A DNA stretch of 64,000 nucleotides from Undaria pinnatifida (taxonomy: Eukaryota; Sar; Phaeophyceae; Laminariales; Alariaceae), in the NCBI GenBank assembly GCA_012845835.1, contig JABAKD010000017.1, positions 796,001 to 860,000 of the forward strand, given 5' to 3'. Below the pieces are notes generated by a model. It saw only the letters and a program-made list of their open reading frames with translations, ran no database searches and was not told the DNA's origin. The translations under genes were made by a program, and so were the position numbers. Below are positions 57,173-64,000 of the stretch, one piece after another (position 1 is the stretch's first letter; each line of letters starts with the position of its first letter).

Positions 57173-58535
57173 GCAATGGCCGAAATCGGGTACACCCGAT
57201 CGACCGATAGCCGTTATCGGGTACCCCTTGAACACACAGTCCCACAACGACTCAGGACGACATCTCATTGGTCGAAACCACACCGCATCCGAACGCAGCC
57301 GCATGTCCATCGCGTGCACCCGATTATGGCTGAACAAGTCCTAGAAATGTACCCGACTCGCATACAAGTCACCCGATTATGGCCGGACTACTCGATCACC
57401 AGCCCACACGCACACACGCACGCGCAGCGGGCGCGAACTCGCGCCACGTCACGAGGCGGGGCATTGTTTGTTCTTTCGTCTCGGAGCTCTTTTTCCGGAG
57501 CTCTTTTTTGTGGACCATGAAGTCGCAGTTAGCACCTCTACACACAGGCACAGAAGCGCATATTTGCAGATGGTTTAAACTTTGATCACAGACTACCTGG
57601 GCACGGACACGGCACGAGAAGGGCTAAGGATTCAGATGCTCCTTGCCAATGGCACAGGGAGATATGTTCGTGGCGTGGCGGGCCCGAGAAATGTATTGCC
57701 GCCACCTGCCACATCACAACACCAGCGACAGCCGAGTACACACAAAATTGGCAACACAACGCAACATGTGCACGAATATAAATGAGACTCCACACATAAC
57801 ACGAAGCACTGCTGTGTACACGACTGCTGGATTTTGGCCATTGCAAAACTAATTCCCATGTAAGAGAGGTACAATCACGACCCACAGAGCTTTTCCTGAA
57901 AACGGCGTCCTTGCAGGGCACCTGTTAGCGAGACCTAGGAAATCTTTTGGCTCAAACCATTTGATCAAATCATTTCTTGGGGTGTGATGTGACAGGTGGC
58001 GGCAATACATTTCTCGGGCCCGCCACGCCACGAACATATCTCCCTGTGCCATTGGCGAGGAGCATCTGAATCCTTAGCCCTTCTCGTGCCGTGTCCCTGC
58101 CCAGGTAGTCTATGATCTACACGTATGTCTAAACCGTCTGCATAAATGCGCTTCTGTGCCTTGCGTGTAGCGGTGCTAACTGCGACTTCATGGTCCACAA
58201 AAAAGAGCTCCGGAAAAAGAGCTCCGAGACGAAAGAACAAACAATGCTCCGCCTCGTGACGTGGCGCGAGTTCGCGCCCGCTGCGCGTGCGTGTGTGCGT
58301 GTGGGCTGGTGATCGAGTAGTCCGGCCATAATCGGGTGGCTTGTATGCGAGTCGGGTACATTTCTAGGACTTGTTCAGCCATAATCGGGTGCACGCGATG
58401 GACATGCGGCTGCGTTCGGATGCGGTGTGGTTTCGACCAATGAGATGTCGTCCTGAGTCGTTGTGGGACTGTGTGTTCAAGGGGTACCCGATAACGGCTA
58501 TCGGTCGATCGGGTGTACCCGATTTCGGCCATTGC
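57173..58535. mobile_element. second foldback element, about 550-bp inverted arms
   Basis: The arms 57173-57722 and 57977-58535 are near-perfect inverted copies with ends GCAATGGCCGAAATCGG and its complement. An internal GGCCATTGC near 57838-57846 repeats the terminus, so the element may be two inverted copies of a shorter (674-bp) unit. No clear target duplication and no transposase are seen. Matching open frames on opposite strands are arm shadows. Confidence 0.7.
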
Positions 58536-59113
58536 AACCCGAATTTCTTCGAACTCACTGCAGACGTCCTCAAAATATTTTTATATACTATGTTGGCGCT
58601 GGCATGAGAGTGGCCGAAGGCTCCGATTTAGAACAGGTTTTGAGTTGTCTCCGAGATAACTCGATCTGAGGTACACCTCCTGCCGCGCTGTTTCCTGTAC
58701 ATGCATCAGCTTGTTTGACTCTCCCGACCCTGCCGAGGTCGGAGTCGGTCGTACTCGCGTCGTGTCGTGCTGGGCTACGCGAATATCACTTTCTTCGCGA
58801 TTTTTCCGTTTCGAAATGTCAAATGCAGAGCCGTACGTATGAAACCACTAAATATCCCTTTTGAACGAAAAGGCAGTTACAGCAGTAGTAGCGTGGTAAT
58901 TATAAAAGACCGTCGTTGTTTGTATTCACCAGTCGCGAGTCCGACTCTTGCCATCTTCGAGTTTCGTTTTCTGTTTTTCTTTTCTTTTTCTCCTGTTTGC
59001 GTTCGAGTGTCCAGTTTTTATTTTTATTTCTTCCTTGCAATACAATCGTATCATGTTACTCTTTTTTATGTTTGTGTTGATTCTCTTTTGGTTTTTGCTG
59101 TGTCTGTATACAA
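58536..59113 (-). repeat. 1.25-kb-family repeat, inverted fragment
   Basis: Reverse complement of 5370-5970, including the tRNA-like head (58865-58960 plus strand) and the AT-rich SINE body. Confidence 0.6.
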
Positions 59114-59819
59114 CGGCTCCGCATGGGCGCCGGCATCCGCCGGCGCCCATGCTTCGGGTAGGGCAGGGCAGCACTTCGACAACTTAAGGTGTAGCTGTCC
59201 GATTTGGCATGCATTGAACTTTAAAGTAATGCCAAGAGTTTCATACGAACATGGAATTATGAAAGTCATGATTTGACAGAAAAAAAACGTAATATTATAC
59301 AACAAAGGCAAGGATAGGCGAAACACACTATGTTAAATGCGCCGTCAAGTAAAAGTTGGCGTCTATCAAACAAAAATACCGAAAAGAGTACTATTGAGAA
59401 CCTGCGTCGCCTCTAGGCGAAACGAAAGAGGCCTTGGCATTAATGAACAGACTGCACTGCTGTCCCCGTGGCAATGGAGGTTCGAAGTCGACAGGATGCA
59501 AAGTCGGTTTGCATCAAACGTCGACATGGGGCCATGTCAGCCGGCGAGGTTTTGGAAGAAGGTTGTTTTGTTTGTTACGTGAAGGCTGTCGCATTGATTG
59601 GTCTGCGTGGTTGCGGGCGAGGAGAAAAACGAAGAAGAGGAGGGCGATCTCTCGTTGCGTCGGCGTTGTCTAAGATAGGTGCGGGGGTGGCTTTGCTCGT
59701 ACGGGAGGTTGGCGTAGCGCTTCTTCTCTGTTTTTCTCGAGAAGGCGGGATATGTGTGTCTGCTATCTTTGCTTCGTGGGTGCTTTCACGTTGTCGAAAT
59801 CGGACGCGTCCCCTCAATA

Positions 59820-60535
59820 GACTTACTTAATTTTGTCTTTCTCACGGATTGCCCATCCCTGGCCTCTCAGAGCTCCAACTTCCATATTACTTGCGGAACC
59901 GTTCCAGCTTTTCTTTGCTTTCCAGCTTCGTTCGAAATACGAAACACGCCAACAGTACATACCAGTACTACTACACCAGGTTTGTACATACCATCAGATA
60001 CTACGCTGGTGGATCACATGCACGCCCAGCTCAGATCAGCCCGGCTATATATAGCCCAGCAGCGCAGCGTAGCGCCGTGCGGAGCCGTGCGGTGCCGTGC
60101 GGTGCGGTGCCGTGCCCTTCGCTGCGGTGCTGTGTCGTGCTGCGCTGTGTGCTTTCTTTCGAACATAAGAGCAGTACCGGGTATAATTCGTGTTGTTGTG
60201 TACGGAGTACTACTTTAAAAATTTACTCTTTTTCTTTTTCTACATGTATTTGATATTTGATCTTTCACGGCCCCCTGTTTTTTCCCCCACGCAAATGACC
60301 CCCATACTGCCGATAAGGACGTAACACCGGTAACATAAGCTCACAGCACAGCTGAGCACAACAGGGCAATTTGCTCTGCACAAGCAGCTCTTGGCATTAT
60401 CAAATCGCTGTCGCACCAAATCATGGGCCTCTCCTCTTCTTTCTGCCCCCTTTACATATGTTTAGTTGCATTCTTCGTTGCCCTGCGCGAGCGTATAGTG
60501 GGCGGCGTCAGCCGCCCGCGGAGCGGAGCCCTTGT
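59820..60535. other. segment present only in block A copy 2
   Basis: About 716 bp absent from copy 1 at the junction near 53795. It contains a GC-rich minisatellite (60070-60150, GCCGTGCGGT variants) and a small hairpin at 60500-60517 followed by GGAGCCCTTGTA, the same flank as the hairpin at 3029. It is either an insertion in copy 2 or a deletion from copy 1. Confidence 0.6.
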
Positions 60536-60539
60536 ACAT

Positions 60540-60985
60540 AATATCCGGAGTGTCTCTACCATGATGACTGCTGATGGTGCCGTGCGTATTTCCTAGAGAC
60601 TGACACATTATGTACTGGTAGAAATAATCATATACCTTTCTTTGCAACATTTTTTTTTCTTCATCCCATTTATCATCCCCGCACCATTCTCGCGCTCCCT
60701 CCCAGTAGTGACTCAGATCCGGGGTCACATAGCGGGCCCTCCTCCTCCCTCCCCACTTCGGCACGTGCCTTCATTTTTACCGCGAGGAGAATCGAGCATT
60801 TTCTTCCCTCGTCGACTCGCGTCGAATTGTACCTAGCAGGCGCTCTCAGCAGTTGATCTCTTTTTTTTTTTGCATTTTTGTAAATATAGTCAAATCTCAT
60901 CGTGGTGGGTGTCGAACTCAAGGACAACAAAACGTTGGTAGTATTCGAGGGTAAAACCACTAGACCACCGGGGCGGCCGGCTGAT
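60540..60985 (-). repeat. tRNA-derived SINE, family S2 copy 3
   Basis: Counterpart of 53800-54240. Box B lies near 60910 and box A near 60960 on the minus strand. Confidence 0.6.
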
Positions 60986-61542
60986 AATTGATTAAAACAA
61001 AACAGGATCTTGGCATAGATATTACATTCCCTCCCCCATATTGTATGATATTACGATGGTTGACGCGATATAGAATAAAGCGCCAAATACCTAGGTATCA
61101 GCCTGCGCGGAGTTTTAGAAATCATGAACGACGAACGATCGCGACGGCAGAGCACGGCAAAGCATAGCGCTTCGCTCTACTGAGCTAGCGCTGCGCTGCG
61201 GTGCGCTGCTGAGCTGAGCCGCAGGGCAAAGCACGGCGCTTCGTTGCTGTGAGCTATAGCGCTGCGATGGGGTGCTGGGCGGTGTGGAGCTGATGAGCCA
61301 AGCCCAGATCTCAGCCGATGAAGCTTCGTCAACTACAACACAAATGGTGGTAATCAAAGAAAAGCTAAAGCTGGACCGTTCCGCAACTAATGCACAGGCG
61401 GCTAATTAGCGGCAAATGGTATGAAGTTCAACTTACTAGACAAAAACAAAGAAAAAATCGCGAAAAGGTTCAAAAATCGTGTTGGCAGAAAAACCAAATT
61501 TGCAGGAAGCAGCTGAAAGGTCAAGAAACAGGCAATATTTCA

Positions 61543-62075
61543 GTTGTTGTCGTTCTCACATTAACTCGCACAATCCAGTCCGTGGTCACAGGACTGGTTC
61601 CAGTCACTCTGGAGCAGAGGAATACCCTAGGGAAAAACACAAACAACCCAAGGTGGTACACGCATAAATCACAGCTGACGCAATTCATGCCTCCACCAGA
61701 AACATATAAAAGTGAAATCGGGAGTCAGTATACGATGTGCCAGGTCCATACCGGTGCATACGTCTCATTACTCGCGCCTGCGAAAACCGACTATACCGCT
61801 TGCCACCCAAGAAAGACTACTGCGAAAGCAACTGAGTTAAATCGACACACGACGCGTATGAAAATACGTGGAAGTGTGGTGAGCTAAAGCTTTATTTTTC
61901 CCCATCCGCCGGAGGATGAAAAAAAAAAAAAAAACTACCACGTATATGTCACACGTAGTATCTATCGCAACGCACACGCACAACAGACGCAAGTCAATTG
62001 GAAAAAAGAAACAAAGAACAAAGAAGAGAAAGGAAAGGAAATTGGTGCATGGGGCCAAGAAAAAGAAAAAATATA
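61543..62075 (-). mobile_element. (AAC)n retroposon family, copy e
   Basis: Counterpart of copy d, interrupted by the poly(A) insertion at 61808-61934. Confidence 0.55.
61808..61934 (+). mobile_element. short poly(A)-tailed insertion
   Basis: About 110 bp ending in roughly 16 A residues is inserted where the other family copies are continuous. A CTAC-type short duplication lies at the two edges. The layout (unique body, A-tail, direct repeat) is that of a retroposed RNA. The source RNA is not recognised. Confidence 0.5.
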
Positions 62076-62421
62076 TATATATTGGGGGGTCTACTGGCGA
62101 GGCTGCCACCAGAACGGGATGCACATGCCAAGTGGTCTTTCGACGGTCTACAGCTGTAGTACTACGAACGACTTCCGATACACCCACCGAAGCACGGACT
62201 ACCGGCCTATTACGCGATCGACAGCTGGCCGTGGTTGTCACGTGTCTCTGTGTTGGGGGCCCCTGCCCTGCCTCTTGTTGGCTCTTGTTTGGGTAAAACA
62301 TGCGGTGTGCTCGATGGTCTCCCGGCAGGAACACCAGAACGTCCGCTCGTACGACGTATCATTACAGGAAATGTAATTTTTTTTCTTCATCAATATGGAC
62401 ATAAACGGTTGTTATATATTG

Positions 62422-63340
62422 GACAGAGTGATGCGTGTACGACTAAACTTGCCAACGGCACTCGCACTGCACTTTGAGCTATCTGCTGTAGTTCTGGTTG
62501 CTACTAGTTGCTGCATTATGTGCTAGAAGTTTCGCCCTTCGGCTACTGCTGCTACACCTGCTGTTGTGTGTTTGCCAATGTCGTCAGTTGGCGTTCATGC
62601 TCGTCGTACATACTGCTGTTCTCACCGAGTACCTGCGGGTTTCCTCGTACCTCAACCGTACGACGACGAGCTCAAAACAGAAGGGAGGTGACATGAAATG
62701 GCATGGACAATGGCCACATAGAAGCGAGCACAGCGGGATAGTTCGCTGTGAATCAACCGCACTCGTTCATGCCTACAGCAGAGGCTGGCTGGAGTGTCAG
62801 CGGCCGTGCTAAAGCCAGGGCCAAAGGCCGAAGAGATGGCTCTTCTACCTGCTAGGTTTTGTCTCGAGATTCTGTTATATATTGGACAGAGTGATGCGTG
62901 TACGACTAAACTTGCCAACGGCACTCGCACTGCACTTTGAGCTATCTGCTGTAGTTCTGGTTGCTACTTCTTGCTGCATTATGTGCTAGAAGTTTCGCCC
63001 TTCGGCTACTGCTGCTACACCTGCTGTTTTGTGCTTGCCAATGTCGTCAATTGGCGTTCATGCTCGTCGTACATACTGCTGCTCTCACCGAGTACGTACG
63101 GGTTTCCTCGTATCTCAACCGTACGACGACGAGCTCAAAACAGAAGGGAGATGACATGAAATGGCGTGGACAATGGCCACATAGAAGCGAGCACAGCGGG
63201 ATAGTTCGCTGCGAATCAACCGCACTCGTTCATGCCTACAGCAGAGGCTGGCTGGAGTGTCAGCGGCCGTGCTAAAGCCAGGGCCAAAGGCCGAAGAGAC
63301 GGCTCTACCTGCTAGGTTTTGTCTCGAAATTCTGTTACGT
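62422..63340 (+). repeat. tandem pair of about 463-bp units
   Basis: Counterpart of 55424-56335, with spacing 463 bp. Confidence 0.8.
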
Positions 63341-63932
63341 GAAAGTACCATGATTTGGGAGTTATCTTGTCACGAGACGTCTTGCCGTCGGTAATTTGTG
63401 TCACGAAGTTGTGGGATATCGTCGGTAAGTTGTGTCACGTTTTAGGTTAACCCACTTTAAAGAATTGAAATTCCAGCTGGCAAAACGAGCAGAAACAAAA
63501 GCAATAAAATGCCGAGCAAGAAACCAAACGAACTAGTAAAAAAGTACAGCAAAGAAACTAACGCTCGAGAGTATGCCACCGCAAAATTCCAAACATTATC
63601 ACGTACCGTTTGGAAATGATGCCAATTTTGTAAATCATTCAGGCGTTGCAGCCATTAAGATTCAACAATTTTTCCAGAATTCCTCCTCGACACTCGCTCG
63701 TCTCGCTCGGCGCCCGTCCGCGTTCACGTCGATGTGCGGAACGGACACGGCAGGGCGAGGGGCGTTGGAGCCGCCCCCCGAAGGCGGCGCTCGAACCAAG
63801 GCATATTCGACCGAGAATTCCAGTTCCGCGAATCGCATACTTAGGCCGAGACAAAAAAACTCCTGACCAAAGTCCATGACACCAAGGAATGACTCGATAT
63901 TCAAGGAATGATTTTATATATATTTGTGTACC

Positions 63933-64000
63933 GGGTACCAGCGCTACGTGAAGCTTTTTTTTTTTCACTTGCCTGTGTTAGAGAGTCTCGACTTTTTTGT
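63933..64000 (-). repeat. 1.25-kb-family repeat, start of another inverted copy
   Basis: Reverse complement of about 5385-5455 (TACCGGGTACCAGCGCT, then a T-run); it continues beyond the window. Confidence 0.55.

Larger units (their letters stand above)
59114..63932 (+). repeat. segmental duplication, block A copy 2
   Basis: Direct repeat of 53086-56924 with a hairpin at 59121-59152, SINE S2 at 60540-60985 (minus), a GC-rich minisatellite at 61145-61310, an (AAC)n-family copy at 61543-62075 (minus), and a tandem 460-bp pair at 62422-63340. It ends at a different point of the 1.25-kb family (63933 onward). Confidence 0.8.

Noticed and set aside
53310-59830. Matching open frames at 53310-53818 and 59337-59830
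   Set aside because: They are part of the segmental duplication. Amino-acid changes are as frequent as base changes, and no domain is recognisable.
55476-63275. Four related 104-codon frames (55476, 55960, 62498, 62961) with a hydrophobic start, resembling a secreted Cys-containing protein family
   Set aside because: They begin at TTG or CTG with a stop just upstream and no ATG. The four copies are simply the tandem 460-bp units at high identity, so frame conservation is not evidence of coding.

Overview
This is eukaryotic nuclear DNA, most likely from a brown alga (Phaeophyceae) or a close photosynthetic stramenopile. Three things point there. (1) Two intronless genes encode long arrays of the C-X4-C-X16-C-X2-H-X12 motif. 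This is the EsV-1-7 repeat, known from the phaeovirus EsV-1 and from brown-algal proteins such as IMMEDIATE UPRIGHT. (2) A plastid DNA insertion carries psbD that reads like a red-lineage plastid D2 protein. (3) A CCCTAA-type interstitial telomeric tract is present. Very little of the window is coding; it is a repeat-dense accessory region.

Layout. 0.5-2.7 kb holds several tRNA-derived SINE-like copies. 3.0-6.2 kb is a diverged tandem array with a period of about 1.25 kb. 6.2-11.1 kb is one copy of a composite repeat (called R1 here), split by a foldback transposon with a 9-bp target duplication. 14.9-17.5 kb holds the first EsV-1-7 gene and a recent 819-bp tandem duplication of its 3' part. 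19.1-21.3 kb is a palindrome-rich minisatellite containing telomeric repeats and invaded by the psbD-bearing plastid fragment. 23.4-25.2 kb is a decayed tyrosine-recombinase-like sequence. 25.98-32.65 kb is a complete but degenerate Ty1/copia element on the minus strand. 33.9-36.1 kb is a LINE remnant split by a TA-flanked DNA transposon. 36.7-38.7 kb is the second, larger EsV-1-7 gene on the minus strand. 42.8-44.6 kb is a 5'-truncated LINE reverse transcriptase with a G-rich end. 44.8-49.5 kb carries dispersed elements ending in (AAC)n, a third R1 copy and a Harbinger-like insertion. 49.5-53.0 kb is an R1 copy inverted relative to the left one. 53.1-64.0 kb is a tandem segmental duplication of about 6 kb, with a second foldback element between the two blocks.

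How it fits together. The EsV-1-7 genes are the only clearly intact protein-coding genes. They are divergent paralogues. They share a C-terminal tail of about 130 residues, ending in a conserved Psi-K-x-E motif, and a similar sequence just upstream of the start codon. Inverted copies of a composite repeat (SINE, hairpin, R1) lie on either side of the roughly 38 kb that contains both genes. Nested insertions with readable target duplications give a relative order: R1 and the LINE came first, then the foldback, Harbinger-like and TA elements. All identities are by eye; no alignment or database search was run.
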